DNA of 64,000 nt from Brevibacterium sp. CS2 (GTDB taxonomy: Bacteria; Actinomycetota; Actinomycetes; Actinomycetales; Brevibacteriaceae). The stretch is taken from positions 2,046,001-2,110,000 of the forward strand of contig NZ_CP040020.1 of NCBI RefSeq assembly GCF_005280295.1. Reading direction: 5' to 3'. The notes beneath the pieces are model-generated. The model saw nothing but the letters and a program-made list of their open reading frames with translations, was not told where the DNA came from and made no database searches. Position numbers and translations under genes: made by a program. Below are positions 48,785 through 58,915 of this stretch, piece by piece (the first letter of the stretch is position 1; every line of letters starts with the position of its first letter).

Positions 48785-50422
48785 GTGACTCCTGAAGAAC
48801 TCAAGTCGGCCATCAGCGCCGTCATCGCCGAACTCAACGCCGCCGGCCTCGCGATCACCGAGCCGGACACGATCGTCGTCGAGCGCCCGAAGATCCGCGA
48901 CCACGGCGACTGGGCGTCGAACATCGCCCTGCAGACGGCCAAGCGGGCCGGCCTCAAGCCGCGCGACCTCGCCGAGCAGATCGCCGAGCGGCTGCGCGCC
49001 CGCTCCGGCATCGACGCCGTCGACGTCGCCGGACCCGGCTTCCTCAACATCACCCTCGCCGCCGATGCCGCCGGGCGCCTCGCGGCGGACATCGTCGCCG
49101 CCGGAGAGTCCTACGGCACCGGTGACGCACTCTCAGGACACGTCGTCAACATGGAGTTCGTCTCCGCCAACCCCACCGGTCCGCTCCACCTCGGCCACAC
49201 CCGCTGGGCCGCGCTCGGCGACGCGATCGCCCGTGTGCTCCGCGCCGCCGGGGCCGAGGTCGCCAGTGAGTACTACATCAACGACGCCGGATCGCAGATG
49301 GACACCTTCGCGAACTCCGTCCTCGCCCGCATGCACGGTCGCGCGGTCCCCGAGGGCGGCTATCCGGGGCAGTACGTCGCCGACATCGCCGAGGCGATCC
49401 GCGCCGAGCGGCCCGCGCTCGTCGAGGCCCCCGAGGACGAGGTCCGCGCCGAGGTCCGCGACCGCGCCTACGCCCTGCAGATGGCCGACATCCGCAGCAC
49501 GCTGCAGGATTTCGGCGTGCACTTCGACGTGTGGTTCTCCGAGGCGTCCCTGCACGCCTCCGGAGCGATCGAGAAGGCCGTCGCCCGGCTCCGCGAGCAG
49601 GGGCACGTCTACGAGGACGGGGGAGCGGTGTGGCTGCGCACCACGACCTTCGGCGACGACAAGGACCGGGTGCTCATCCGCGCCGACGGCCAGCCCACGT
49701 ACTTCGCCGCCGACGCCGCCTACTACCTCGACAAGAAGGACCGCGGCTTCACCGAGAAGATCTACCTCCTCGGTGCCGACCACCACGGCTACATCGGCCG
49801 GCTCAAGGCGATCGCGGCGGCCGCCGGCGACGATCCGGAGACGAACATCGAGGTCCTCATCGGCCAGCTCATCTCGATCAACGGGGCGAAGCTCTCCAAG
49901 CGCGCCGGCAACATCATCGAGCTGCGCGACCTCATCGACTGGCTCGGCGCCGACGCAGTGCGCTACTCGCTCGCCCGCACCCCGGCGGACTCGCCGCTCA
50001 CCCTCGACCCCGAGGTGCTCCGCTCGGCGAGCAACGACAATCCCGTCTACTACGTCCAGTACGCGCACGCCCGCGCATGCAGCATCGAGCGCAACGCCGT
50101 GACCGCCGGGATCACCACCGAGGCGTTCGACCCCGCCGCACTCACCGACCCGACGGAGACGGTGCTGCTCGCCGCGCTCGCCGACTTCCCGCGCGTCGTC
50201 GCGCAGGCCGCGCAGCTGCGCGAGCCGCACCGGATCGCTCGCTACCTCGAGAGCGTCGCCGGGCTGTTCCACAAGTGGTACGACGCCTGCCGCGTGACCC
50301 CGCGCACCGATGAGGAGATCACCTCTGTGCACTCCTCGCGCCTCATGCTCGACCGGGCCACCGCGACCGTCTTGGCCAATGGACTCGAGCTCCTGGGCGT
50401 CGGCGCGCCTGAGAGGATGTAG
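48785..50422 (+). CDS. argS: Arginyl-tRNA synthetase
   Basis: Charges tRNA-Arg. The 545-residue class I synthetase has an N-terminal ArgS additional domain, the HIGH motif as PLHLGHTR (about 132-139), the KMSKS-like KLSKRAG (about 367-373) and a C-terminal DALR anticodon-binding domain. The GTG start is supported by its position relative to the -10 element and the family N-terminus (MTPEELKSAISAVIAEL). It heads the argS-lysA-hom-thrC-thrB series, the same order as in mycobacteria. Confidence 0.96.
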   Translation: MTPEELKSAISAVIAELNAAGLAITEPDTIVVERPKIRDHGDWASNIALQTAKRAGLKPRDLAEQIAERLRARSGIDAVDVAGPGFLNITLAADAAGRLAADIVAAGESYGTGDALSGHVVNMEFVSANPTGPLHLGHTRWAALGDAIARVLRAAGAEVASEYYINDAGSQMDTFANSVLARMHGRAVPEGGYPGQYVADIAEAIRAERPALVEAPEDEVRAEVRDRAYALQMADIRSTLQDFGVHFDVWFSEASLHASGAIEKAVARLREQGHVYEDGGAVWLRTTTFGDDKDRVLIRADGQPTYFAADAAYYLDKKDRGFTEKIYLLGADHHGYIGRLKAIAAAAGDDPETNIEVLIGQLISINGAKLSKRAGNIIELRDLIDWLGADAVRYSLARTPADSPLTLDPEVLRSASNDNPVYYVQYAHARACSIERNAVTAGITTEAFDPAALTDPTETVLLAALADFPRVVAQAAQLREPHRIARYLESVAGLFHKWYDACRVTPRTDEEITSVHSSRLMLDRATATVLANGLELLGVGAPERM

Positions 50423-50424
50423 GG

Positions 50425-51861
50425 GTGCCCGCACACATCGCCGGCAGTCTCCACGCCGTCCCGTCCCCGGTCTGGCTGCCGTTCCCCGACGACGTCAACG
50501 CGCTCATGCCGAGCCTGTGGTCGGCGAACGTCACCAAGGGCGACGACGGGGTGCTGCGCATCGCCGGGCACTCGGTCGTCGACCTCGCCGCCGCGCACGG
50601 CACCCCGATGTACGTCCTCGACGTCGCCGACTTCCGAGCCCGCGCCGCCGAGTTCGCCACCGTCTTCTCCCGCGCCTTCGAGTGCGTCGGCCCGGGTGCC
50701 CGCGGCTACTACGCCGGCAAGGCGTTCCTCTGCACCGCGGCCGCCGGCTGGATCGCCGAGGCCGGGCTCGGCCTCGACTGCTGCACGCTGGGCGAGCTCA
50801 TGGTCGCGCAGCGGGCCGGCTTCGACCCCGCGCTCGTCGGCCTCCACGGCAACAACAAGTCGGACGAGGAGATCGCCTACGCCCTCGACTGGGGGATCGG
50901 CCGCATCGTCATCGACTCCTTCGACGAGATCCCGCGGGTCGCCGCCGCCGCTGCCGCCCGCGGCATCACCGCACGCGTGATGCTCCGCATCACCGTCGGC
51001 GTCGAGGCGCACACCCACGACTTCATCGCGACCGCCCACGAGGACCAGAAGTTCGGGCTCAGCCTACAGGGCGGGGACGCCGCCGCGGCTGCGGCGCAGA
51101 TCATCGACGCCCCCGAGCTCGAACTCCTCGGGCTCCACAGCCACATCGGATCGCAGATCTTCGACAAGGCCGGGTTCGAGGTCGCCGCCGGCAGGATCAT
51201 CGGCCTGCGGGCCCAGCTCGAGCGGGCCCACGGGGTATCCCTGCCCGAGGTCGACCTCGGCGGCGGGTTCGGCATCCAGTACACCTCGCAGGACACCCCG
51301 ACCCCGTTCGCCGAGATCGCCGAGCAGCTCGCCGACGTCGTCGCCAAGGCGTGTGCCGAGCACGGCAGCGCGATGCCGCTCGTGTCCTTCGAGCCCGGTC
51401 GCGCGATCGCCGGCCCGGCGATGTTCACCCTCTACCGGGCCGGCACGGTCAAACCCGTCGACACCGGCAGCGGAGTGCGCTGCTACGTCAGCGTCGACGG
51501 CGGGATGAGCGACAACATCCGCACCGCCCTCTACGACGCCGACTACTCGTGCACGCTCGCCAACCGCGCCTCGGCAGAATCGCCCGTCGTCGTGCGCGTC
51601 GTCGGCAAGCACTGCGAGAGCGGGGACATCGTCGTCCGCGACGAGTACCTGCCGGCCGACATCACCGCCGGCGACCTCATCGCGGTGCCCGGCACCGGCG
51701 CCTACTGCCGACCGCTCGCCTCGAACTACAACCACGTGCCCCGCCCCGGGGTGCTCGCCGTCGAGGGTGCCGAGGTCCGCTGGGCGATCCGCCCCGAGAG
51801 CTATCAGGACATGTTCGCCACCGACCCCGGGTTCGCGCCCGGGACCGATCCCGAAGAGTGA
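50425..51861 (+). CDS. lysA: Diaminopimelate decarboxylase
   Basis: Final step of lysine synthesis, converting meso-diaminopimelate to lysine with PLP. The 478-residue fold-type III enzyme has the PLP lysine in YYAGKAFLCTA (about 96), HSHIGSQIF-like LGLHSHIGSQIFD (about 232), GGGFGIQYTS and the substrate-binding CESGD motif (HCESGDIV, about 395). The GTG start is 2 nt after the argS stop, so the two are cotranscribed. Confidence 0.96.
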   Translation: MPAHIAGSLHAVPSPVWLPFPDDVNALMPSLWSANVTKGDDGVLRIAGHSVVDLAAAHGTPMYVLDVADFRARAAEFATVFSRAFECVGPGARGYYAGKAFLCTAAAGWIAEAGLGLDCCTLGELMVAQRAGFDPALVGLHGNNKSDEEIAYALDWGIGRIVIDSFDEIPRVAAAAAARGITARVMLRITVGVEAHTHDFIATAHEDQKFGLSLQGGDAAAAAAQIIDAPELELLGLHSHIGSQIFDKAGFEVAAGRIIGLRAQLERAHGVSLPEVDLGGGFGIQYTSQDTPTPFAEIAEQLADVVAKACAEHGSAMPLVSFEPGRAIAGPAMFTLYRAGTVKPVDTGSGVRCYVSVDGGMSDNIRTALYDADYSCTLANRASAESPVVVRVVGKHCESGDIVVRDEYLPADITAGDLIAVPGTGAYCRPLASNYNHVPRPGVLAVEGAEVRWAIRPESYQDMFATDPGFAPGTDPEE

Positions 51862-51868
51862 GAACCCT

Positions 51869-53179
51869 ATGAAATCTCTGCACGTCGCCATGCTCGGCTG
51901 CGGTGTCGTCGGCACCGAGGTCGCCCGCCGGATCCTCGAGAACGGGGACGATCTCGCCCAGCGCACCGGAGCGCGCCTCGAGCTCACCGCCGTCGCCGTG
52001 CGCGACGCGGACAAGGAGCGCCCCGGCATCCCCGCGGAGCTCCTCACCACCGACGCCCAGGCCGCGATCGCCGGTGCCGACATCGTCATCGAGCTCATGG
52101 GCGGCATCGAACCCGCCCGCGAGCTCATCCTCGCGGCGCTGCGTTCGGGGGCCTCGGTGGTGACGGCGAACAAGGCGCTGCTCGCGGAGTCCTACGGCGA
52201 GCTCATGCAGGCCGCCGACTCCGCCGAGGTGCGCCTCGAGCACGAGGCCGCGGTCGCCGGGGCGATCCCGATCATCCGCCCCGTCGGCGACTCGCTCGCC
52301 GGTGACCGGATCACCCGCGTCATGGGCATCGTCAACGGCACGACGAACTACATCCTCGACCAGATGGACTCCGAGGGGTGGGACTTCGACCCCGCGCTGC
52401 GCACAGCGCAGGAGCTCGGCTTCGCCGAGGCGGACCCGACGGCGGACATCGGCGGCCACGACGCCGCCGCGAAGGCCGCGATCCTCGCCGCGATCGCCTT
52501 CCACACCCCCGTCACCATCGACGACGTCGATGTCGAGGGCATCACCGGCGTCACCGCCGACATGATCGAGACCGCCCGTGCGCAGGGCTTCACCATCAAG
52601 CTGCTCGCGATCTGCGAGGAGCTCGCGGACTCGCCCGAGGGCCCGGGAGTCTCCGCCCGCGTGTACCCCGCGCTGCTCCCGCGCGACCACGTGCTGTCCG
52701 GCGTCGGCGGCGCGTTCAACGCGGTGTTCGTCGAGGCCGAGGCCGCCGGCGAGCTCATGTTCTACGGCCAGGGCGCCGGTGGGGCGCCGACCGCCTCGGC
52801 CGTGCTCGGCGACGTCGTGTCGGTCGGCCGCCGCAAGGTGCTCGGCGGCCGCGGCCAGTACGAGCGCGCGGTCGCGGTGCGCCGCCCGGTGCTGCCGATC
52901 TCCGCGATCACCACCCGCTACCAGATCACCCTCGACGTGTTCGACCGGCCCGGCGTGCTCTCCCGGGTGACCGAGGTGTTCGCCTCGGAGCAGGTGTCGA
53001 TCGAGCTCGTCCAGCAGACCCAGGTCGTCGACGAGCCCGAGGGCACCGAGCAGCGCGCCAAGCTCGTCATCGCCACGCACTCGGGCACCGATGCCGCGCT
53101 GCGCCGCACCGTCGACCGGCTCGCCGCGCTCGACGTCGTCAACGCCCTGACCTCGGTGCTGCGCATCGAGGGCCACTGA
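51869..53179 (+). CDS. hom: Homoserine dehydrogenase
   Basis: Reduces aspartate semialdehyde to homoserine, the branch point to threonine and methionine. The 436-residue product has an N-terminal NAD(P)-binding fold ([14 protein letters not shown], about 7-20), the catalytic domain with [11 protein letters not shown] and [19 protein letters not shown], and a C-terminal ACT domain (about 350-430, [19 protein letters not shown]) for threonine feedback. ATG 51869 lies 7 nt after the lysA stop. Confidence 0.96.
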   Translation: MKSLHVAMLGCGVVGTEVARRILENGDDLAQRTGARLELTAVAVRDADKERPGIPAELLTTDAQAAIAGADIVIELMGGIEPARELILAALRSGASVVTANKALLAESYGELMQAADSAEVRLEHEAAVAGAIPIIRPVGDSLAGDRITRVMGIVNGTTNYILDQMDSEGWDFDPALRTAQELGFAEADPTADIGGHDAAAKAAILAAIAFHTPVTIDDVDVEGITGVTADMIETARAQGFTIKLLAICEELADSPEGPGVSARVYPALLPRDHVLSGVGGAFNAVFVEAEAAGELMFYGQGAGGAPTASAVLGDVVSVGRRKVLGGRGQYERAVAVRRPVLPISAITTRYQITLDVFDRPGVLSRVTEVFASEQVSIELVQQTQVVDEPEGTEQRAKLVIATHSGTDAALRRTVDRLAALDVVNALTSVLRIEGH

Positions 53180-53222
53180 GCCGCCCGCGCCCCGCCCGCC
53201 CGACATGTCCGGAAGGAACCCC

Positions 53223-54311
53223 ATGAACGCACAGCACCGCCACCAGTGGCAGGGAGTCATCGAGGAGTACCGCGGCCTCCTCGACATCGCTGACACCACC
53301 GCCGCCGTCACCCTGGGGGAGGGCGGCACGCCGCTCATCCACGCCGCCGGCCTTTCCGAGCGCACCGGTGCCGAGGTGTGGGTCAAGTACGAGGGCATGA
53401 ACCCGACCGCCTCCTTCAAGGACCGCGGCATGACGATGGCGATCTCGAAGGCCGTGGAGTACGGCGCCAAGGCCGTGATCTGCGCCTCGACCGGGAACAC
53501 CTCGGCCTCGGCGGCGGCCTACGCGACGAAGGCCGGGCTCACGTGCGCGGTGCTCGTGCCGGCCGGCAAGATCTCGGTGGGCAAGATGAGCCAGGCCGTC
53601 GCGCACGGCGCGGAGCTCCTCGAGATCGACGGCAACTTCGACGACTGCCTCACCCTGTGCCGCAAGCTCTCCGAGGCCTACCCGGTGCACCTCGTCAACT
53701 CGGTCAACCCCGACCGCATCGAGGGCCAGAAGACCGCGTCGTTCGAGGTCGTCGACCGGCTCGGGCAGGCCCCGGACATCCACGTCCTGCCCGTCGGCAA
53801 CGCCGGCAACATCACCGCCTACTGGAAGGGCTACCGCGAGTACGCGGAGCTCGGCCTGGCGGACTCCCGCCCGCGGATGTGGGGCTTCCAAGCCGCGGGT
53901 GCCGCCCCGCTCGTGCTCGGTCACCCGGTCGACGAGCCGGAGACCGTCGCGACCGCGATCCGGATCGGCAACCCGGCCTCGTGGGAGCAGGCGATCGCCG
54001 CCCGCGACGAGTCCGAGGGCCTCATCGACTCCGTCACCGACGACGAGATCCTCGCCGCGCACCGCCTCCTGTCCTCGACCGAGGGGATCTTCGTCGAGCC
54101 GGGCTCGGCGGCCTCGATCGCCGGTCTGCTCAAGCGCTCCGACGCCGGAGAGGTGCCGTCCGGAGCGACGATCGTGTGCACGGTCACCGGGCACGGGCTC
54201 AAGGACCCGCAGTGGGCGATCCGCACTGCCGACGGCGCGGATCTCGAGCCCACCCGGGTATCGGTCGACGCCGTGTCGGCAGCCCGTGCGCTCGGACTCG
54301 AGGAGGGCTGA
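53223..54311 (+). CDS. thrC: Threonine synthase
   Basis: Converts O-phosphohomoserine to threonine with PLP. The 362-residue fold-type II enzyme carries the PLP lysine in [11 protein letters not shown] (about 65) and the phosphate loop region [11 protein letters not shown] (about 192). It belongs to the short ThrC class. AAGGA lies 6 nt before ATG 53223. It follows hom by 43 bp and shares one base with thrB at its stop (TGATG). Confidence 0.95.
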   Translation: MNAQHRHQWQGVIEEYRGLLDIADTTAAVTLGEGGTPLIHAAGLSERTGAEVWVKYEGMNPTASFKDRGMTMAISKAVEYGAKAVICASTGNTSASAAAYATKAGLTCAVLVPAGKISVGKMSQAVAHGAELLEIDGNFDDCLTLCRKLSEAYPVHLVNSVNPDRIEGQKTASFEVVDRLGQAPDIHVLPVGNAGNITAYWKGYREYAELGLADSRPRMWGFQAAGAAPLVLGHPVDEPETVATAIRIGNPASWEQAIAARDESEGLIDSVTDDEILAAHRLLSSTEGIFVEPGSAASIAGLLKRSDAGEVPSGATIVCTVTGHGLKDPQWAIRTADGADLEPTRVSVDAVSAARALGLEEG

Positions 54312-55291
54312 TGCCGGTGGGCACGCCTGCCGACTCCTCCGTGCGCGGTGACCGGATCCCGGCCGGCCTCGAGGTGCTCGTCGAGGTGCCCGCCACCTCG
54401 GCGAACCTCGGCGCCGGCTACGACAGCTTCGGCATGGCGCTCGACATCCGCGATGCGGTGCGCGCCCGGATCACGCCCGCACCCATCGACCCCGAGGCCT
54501 GTGTCACCGTCTCCGGCGAGGGCGCGGACGTGCTGCCCCGGAGCACCGCGCACCTCATCCACCGGGTCGCCCGCGAGGTGCTCGCCGCGCGCGGGCTCGA
54601 GCTCGGCGACCGCCTCGAGCTCGAGGCCCGCAACGTCATCCCGCAGTCGCGCGGCATGGGGTCCTCGGCCTCCGCCGTCGTCGCCGGCATCGCGATCGCC
54701 GACGCGATCGGGCAGGCCGCCGGATGCGAGCCGGAGACCGCCGCCGGCCGGCTGGCCTGGGCGACGCACTTCGAGGGTCATCCCGACAATGCCGCGCCGG
54801 CGCTGTTCGGGGGAGTGACGATCAGCTTCACCGACATCGGCGGTGCCGCGCAGTCGGTGTCGGTCCCCGTGGCCGACGGCGTGCGCGCGGTGCTCATCGT
54901 GCCCGAAACCCGGCTCGACACCGCGATCGCCCGGTCCCTGCTGCCGGAGACGGTCCCGCACACCGATGCGGCGGCGAACTCCGCGATCGCCGGGCTGTTC
55001 GCCTATGCGATCTCCCATGACCCGGGGATGCTCCTCGAGGCGACCGTCGACCGCCTCCACCAGAACTACCGCCGGCCGGCGATGCTCGAGTCTCTCGAGC
55101 GCGTCGACGCGCTGCGTGCCGCCGGTCTGGCGGCCGTCGTGTCGGGCGCCGGCCCGACCGTCGCGGTGCTCGGCACCGGTGACGACCTCGCCGAGCGCGT
55201 GGCCGCCGTGCTGCGCGGCGATCCCGCCCGGATCCTCGCGACCGCGATCGCGCCGGTGGGGGTCCTCACCACGGTCGTCGACGAGTCTTGA
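54311..55291 (+). CDS. thrB: Homoserine kinase
   Basis: GHMP-family kinase that phosphorylates homoserine. The 326-residue product has VPATSANLGAGYDSFG (about 30-45), the ATP loop PQSRGMGSSASAVVAG (about 112-127) and the C-terminal GAGPTVAVLG. Its ATG overlaps the thrC stop. It closes the threonine series; rho follows after a 362-bp gap. Confidence 0.95.
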   Translation: MPVGTPADSSVRGDRIPAGLEVLVEVPATSANLGAGYDSFGMALDIRDAVRARITPAPIDPEACVTVSGEGADVLPRSTAHLIHRVAREVLAARGLELGDRLELEARNVIPQSRGMGSSASAVVAGIAIADAIGQAAGCEPETAAGRLAWATHFEGHPDNAAPALFGGVTISFTDIGGAAQSVSVPVADGVRAVLIVPETRLDTAIARSLLPETVPHTDAAANSAIAGLFAYAISHDPGMLLEATVDRLHQNYRRPAMLESLERVDALRAAGLAAVVSGAGPTVAVLGTGDDLAERVAAVLRGDPARILATAIAPVGVLTTVVDES

Positions 55292-55410
55292 GCACACCGC
55301 CCGGGGCTCCACGGAGGGCTCCCAGGCCAGCCGCCCAGCCGGCGGGGAGCAGGGTGGGGGAGCCGAGCGGTGCACGGCGGGTCCGATTCGCGCTGACCGG
55401 TGTCGAAGTG

Positions 55411-55416
55411 TAGGCT
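55411..55416 (+). promoter_or_regulatory. rho promoter -10 (TAGGCT)
   Basis: TAGGCT with a weak TTCGCG about 18 bp upstream. It implies a leader of about 230 nt before the rho start codon, unlike the leaderless genes elsewhere in the window. Confidence 0.45.
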
Positions 55417-55427
55417 GGAGCCGTTCC

Positions 55428-55445
55428 CTCACGAGAAGTCGTGAG
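55428..55445 (+). promoter_or_regulatory. Hairpin at the 5' end of the rho leader
   Basis: CTCACGA-GAAG-TCGTGAG forms a perfect 7-bp stem with a tetraloop, close to the predicted start point. It may stabilise the leader. The rest of the gap from 55292 holds no gene apart from a possible short uORF. Confidence 0.45.
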
Positions 55446-55582
55446 CTGTCAGGTCCGTTCGGATCGACTCCGTCGAGCGTGGCTCTGCTCGGATCGTTAC
55501 CGTATCGAAGCGGATTCGCCGGGAACATTCTTCGTACCGCATCTGAAATCTTCAGGGTACTCCATTGAGAGCGTGCAGTGTC

Positions 55583-55657
55583 ATGCGCGCCGTCCATCGC
55601 TGCGGAATCCATGTACGACTTCCCCGCAGCCGAACGAGGGAGAAGGAACCTTCGTGA
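55583..55657 (+). CDS. Putative 24-codon uORF overlapping the rho start
   Basis: A short frame starting MRAVHRCGIHVRLPRS and ending EKEPS, rich in Arg, whose TGA overlaps the rho GTG start (GTGA). The arrangement would couple rho translation to that of the uORF. Its own ribosome binding site is poor and no homologue is known to me, so confidence is low. Confidence 0.3.
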   Translation: MRAVHRCGIHVRLPRSRTREKEPS

Positions 55658-57759
55658 CTGAGACCACGAACAATGACTCTGCCGCCCGCACGGGAAGCCT
55701 GACCGCACTGCGGCTCCCGCAGCTCCAGGAGATGGCAGCAGGTCTGGGTATCAAGGGATACCGGCGTCTGCGCAAGAGCGACCTCATCGACGCCATCAAC
55801 TCCGCCGGCGGACGGCAGAGCGCCGCCCCGGCCCGCCGTTCGCAGGCCGCCGAGGCGCCCGCCGCTCCCGCTGCCGAGGCGCCCGCCGCCCCGACGACCC
55901 CCGCCTCCGCGCCCGAGGCCCCCACCGGGAACATGCAGGGTGCCGAGCAGACCGAGGGCGAGCAGCGCTCGCGCCGCTCGCCGCGCCGTCGCGGCGGCGA
56001 TGCCGCGCAGGCCGGTGAGACCCGTGGGCAGGGTGCCGAGTCCGGCACCCCCGCCGAGGAGCGCGGCGAGCAGCCCGGCCGCGGCCGACGCCGCGGCGGC
56101 GACCGCGACGAGAACCGCGACCAGGGCGACTCCCGCGCCGAGCGCGGGGGAGACCAGGGCGGCGACAAGCGCGACCACGGCAGCGACCGCAGCGATGACC
56201 GGAACCGTGATCGTGGGAACGACCGGAACAACGACCACGGCGGCGAGCGGAACAGCGATCGCAACGAGCGGGGCGGCGACCGGAACGGCAACCGCGACCG
56301 CAATGACCGCAACAACGATCGCAACAACGAGCGCGGCAACGATCGCAACGATCGCGGCAATGACCGGAACAACGACCGGAACGAGCGCGGCGACAACCGT
56401 GATCGTAATGACCGGAACAACGACCGCAATGACCGGAACAATGACCGGAACGACCGCAACGACCGCGGCGGCCAGAACCGGGACCGCGGGAACGACCGCC
56501 ACGACCGCGACTCCGACCGGCGCGGCCGGAACCGGGGGCGCGACCGCAAGCGGCGCGGTGGGCGCAACGACTTCGACGAGCCGGAGCTCCGGCCCGACGA
56601 CGTGCTCATCCCCGTCGGCGGCATCCTCGATGTCCACGACAACTACGCCTTCCTGCGCACGACGAACTACCTCCCGGGGCCGAACGACGTCTACGTCTCG
56701 GCGAACATGGTCAAGCGCAACGGCCTGCGCAAGGGCGACGTCGTCGTCGGCGCGATCCGCCAGTCCCGCGAGGGCGAGCAGCGCTCCGGCAAGCGCGAGA
56801 AGTTCGATGCGCTCGTGCGCCTCGACTCCGTCAACGGCCTGAGCGTCGAGGACGCCAAGCGGCGCGTCGAGTTCTCCAAGCTCACCCCGCTCTACCCGCA
56901 GGAGCGCCTGCGGATGGAGACCACCTCGAAGCAGATCTCCGGACGCATCATCGACCTCGTCGCCCCGATCGGCAAGGGTCAGCGCGGCCTCATCGTCGCG
57001 CCGCCCAAGGCCGGCAAGACGATGATCATGCAGCAGATCGCGAACGCGATCGCCGCGAACAACCCCGCGGTGCACCTCATGGTCGTGCTCGTCGACGAGC
57101 GCCCCGAAGAGGTCACCGACATGGAGCGCGCGGTCAAGGGCGAGGTCATCGCCTCGACCTTCGACCGCCCGGCGGACGACCACACGACGATCGCCGAGCT
57201 CGCCATCGAGCGCGCCAAGCGCCTCGTCGAGATGGGCCAGGACGTCGTCGTGCTCCTCGACAACATCACCCGCCTGGGGCGCGCCTACAACCTCGCCCAG
57301 CCGGCGTCCGGACGCATCCTGTCCGGCGGTGTGGACGCCAATGCGCTCTACCCGCCGAAGAAGTTCTTCGGTGCCGCGCGCAACATCGAGGGCGGCGGCT
57401 CGCTCACCATCCTCGCCACCGCGCTCGTCGAGACCGGGTCGAAGATGGACGAGGTGATCTTCGAGGAGTTCAAGGGCACCGGCAACATGGAGCTGCGCCT
57501 CAGCCGCCACCTCGCGGACAAGCGCATCTACCCGGCCGTGGACGTCAACTCCTCGGGCACCCGTCGTGAGGAGAACCTCATGAGCCCAGAGGAGCGGAAG
57601 ATTATGTGGAAGCTGCGTCGCGTGCTGTCCGGTCTCGAGCAGCAGCAGTCGCTCGAGCTGCTCCTGTCGAAGCTCAAGGAGACCGGCTCGAACGCGGAGT
57701 TCCTCATGCAGGTGCAGAAGACGACTCCGCTGCCGAAGTCCGCCGCCGACGAGCACTGA
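55654..57759 (+). CDS. rho: Transcription termination factor Rho
   Basis: Hexameric RNA-dependent ATPase that ends transcription. The 701-residue product has a Rho N-terminal helix-extended domain (about 14-50), an Ala-rich linker, a 165-residue Asn/Asp/Arg/Gly-rich insertion (about 140-306), the RNA-binding cold-shock domain (about 315-385) and the ATPase with Walker A PPKAGKTM (about 450) and [13 protein letters not shown]. The insertion makes it far longer than E. coli Rho (419). The GTG start follows GAAGGAA. No rpmE lies between rho and prfA. Confidence 0.96.
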   Translation: MTETTNNDSAARTGSLTALRLPQLQEMAAGLGIKGYRRLRKSDLIDAINSAGGRQSAAPARRSQAAEAPAAPAAEAPAAPTTPASAPEAPTGNMQGAEQTEGEQRSRRSPRRRGGDAAQAGETRGQGAESGTPAEERGEQPGRGRRRGGDRDENRDQGDSRAERGGDQGGDKRDHGSDRSDDRNRDRGNDRNNDHGGERNSDRNERGGDRNGNRDRNDRNNDRNNERGNDRNDRGNDRNNDRNERGDNRDRNDRNNDRNDRNNDRNDRNDRGGQNRDRGNDRHDRDSDRRGRNRGRDRKRRGGRNDFDEPELRPDDVLIPVGGILDVHDNYAFLRTTNYLPGPNDVYVSANMVKRNGLRKGDVVVGAIRQSREGEQRSGKREKFDALVRLDSVNGLSVEDAKRRVEFSKLTPLYPQERLRMETTSKQISGRIIDLVAPIGKGQRGLIVAPPKAGKTMIMQQIANAIAANNPAVHLMVVLVDERPEEVTDMERAVKGEVIASTFDRPADDHTTIAELAIERAKRLVEMGQDVVVLLDNITRLGRAYNLAQPASGRILSGGVDANALYPPKKFFGAARNIEGGGSLTILATALVETGSKMDEVIFEEFKGTGNMELRLSRHLADKRIYPAVDVNSSGTRREENLMSPEERKIMWKLRRVLSGLEQQQSLELLLSKLKETGSNAEFLMQVQKTTPLPKSAADEH

Positions 57760-57762
57760 TCG

Positions 57763-58857
57763 ATGAGCGCAGGGCATGCCGGCGCGGACATCGAATCGCT
57801 CACCCAGACGGTGCGCTCGCTCCTCGACGAGCACGCGCGCGTCGAGCAGGACCTCGCCGACCCGGAGGTGCACCAGCACCCCGGGTCGGCGAGGCGCCTG
57901 ACCCGGCGCTACGCCGAGCTCGACCAGGTGGCCGAGTGCTGGCGCGAGCTCACCGCCGTCGACGCCGATCTCGGCGCCGCGGCCGAGCTCTCCGCGGAGG
58001 ACGCGTCCTTCGCCGCTGAGGTCGAGGAGCTCACCGAGCGTCGCAGCGCGCTGCTCGCCCGCCTGCGCGAGCTGCTCGTGCCGCGCGACCCCGACGACGC
58101 CCGCGACGCCCTCATCGAGATCCGGGCGGGGGAGGGCGGCGAGGAATCCGCGCTGTTCGCCTCCGACCTCCTGCGCATGTACCAGCGGTGGGCGGACTCC
58201 CGCGGCTGGACGACGGAGATCCTCGACCGGACCGCCTCCGACCTCGGTGGCAGCAAGGACGTCACCCTCGCTGTGAAGTCGAAGGACGGGGGAGTGTACG
58301 GCTGGCTGCGGTTCGAGGGCGGCGTGCACCGCGTGCAGCGCGTACCGGTGACCGAATCGCAGGGCCGGATCCACACCTCGGCCGCCGGCGTGCTCGTGTT
58401 CCCCGAGGTCGACGAGCCCGAGGAGGTCCAGATCGCGGACTCCGACCTCCGGATCGACGTCTACCGCTCCTCCGGGCCGGGCGGACAGTCCGTCAACACC
58501 ACCGACTCGGCCGTCCGGATCACCCACCTGCCCACCGGCATCGTGGCGAGCTGCCAGAACGAGAAGTCGCAGCTCCAGAACCGCGAGGCCGCGATGCGCA
58601 TCCTGCGCGCCCGGATCCTCGCCCGCCAGGCGGAGGAAGCGGCCGCCGCCGCCAACGACCTGCGCCGCACCCAGGTGCGCACGGTCGACCGCTCCGAGCG
58701 GATCCGCACGTACAACTTCCCGGAGAACCGGATCGCCGACCACCGCACGGGGTACAAGGCCCACAACCTCGACCAGGTGCTGTCCGGCCAGCTCGACCCG
58801 GTCATCGAGTCCTCCCGGGCCGCCGAGCGCGCCCGCCGACTCGACGCGATCGGCTGA
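57763..58857 (+). CDS. prfA: Peptide chain release factor 1
   Basis: Recognises UAA and UAG and triggers peptide release. The 364-residue product carries the GGQ motif ([15 protein letters not shown], about 240) and the codon-recognition tripeptide PVT in [12 protein letters not shown] (about 194). It begins 3 nt after the rho stop and is followed by the gene for its methyltransferase PrmC. Confidence 0.96.
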   Translation: MSAGHAGADIESLTQTVRSLLDEHARVEQDLADPEVHQHPGSARRLTRRYAELDQVAECWRELTAVDADLGAAAELSAEDASFAAEVEELTERRSALLARLRELLVPRDPDDARDALIEIRAGEGGEESALFASDLLRMYQRWADSRGWTTEILDRTASDLGGSKDVTLAVKSKDGGVYGWLRFEGGVHRVQRVPVTESQGRIHTSAAGVLVFPEVDEPEEVQIADSDLRIDVYRSSGPGGQSVNTTDSAVRITHLPTGIVASCQNEKSQLQNREAAMRILRARILARQAEEAAAAANDLRRTQVRTVDRSERIRTYNFPENRIADHRTGYKAHNLDQVLSGQLDPVIESSRAAERARRLDAIG

Positions 58858-58915
58858 GCCCCGATGCCCGCTCCCACCCCCGACGCCGTGCTCGCCGTCA
58901 CGGCCGACCGGCTGC

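Noticed and set aside
51862..51900. Leader attenuator or T-box before hom
   Set aside because: Only 7 nt separate lysA and hom; there is no room for such an element.
56070..56572. Short tandem DNA repeats resembling a repeat array
   Set aside because: They encode the low-complexity part of Rho in frame; no regular spacers, so not a CRISPR array.
55552..58764. 1070-codon minus-strand frame opposite rho and prfA
   Set aside because: It is antisense to two well-supported genes, shows no domain, and has a Val/Ala/Pro composition that mirrors the Asn/Asp/Arg-rich region of Rho.
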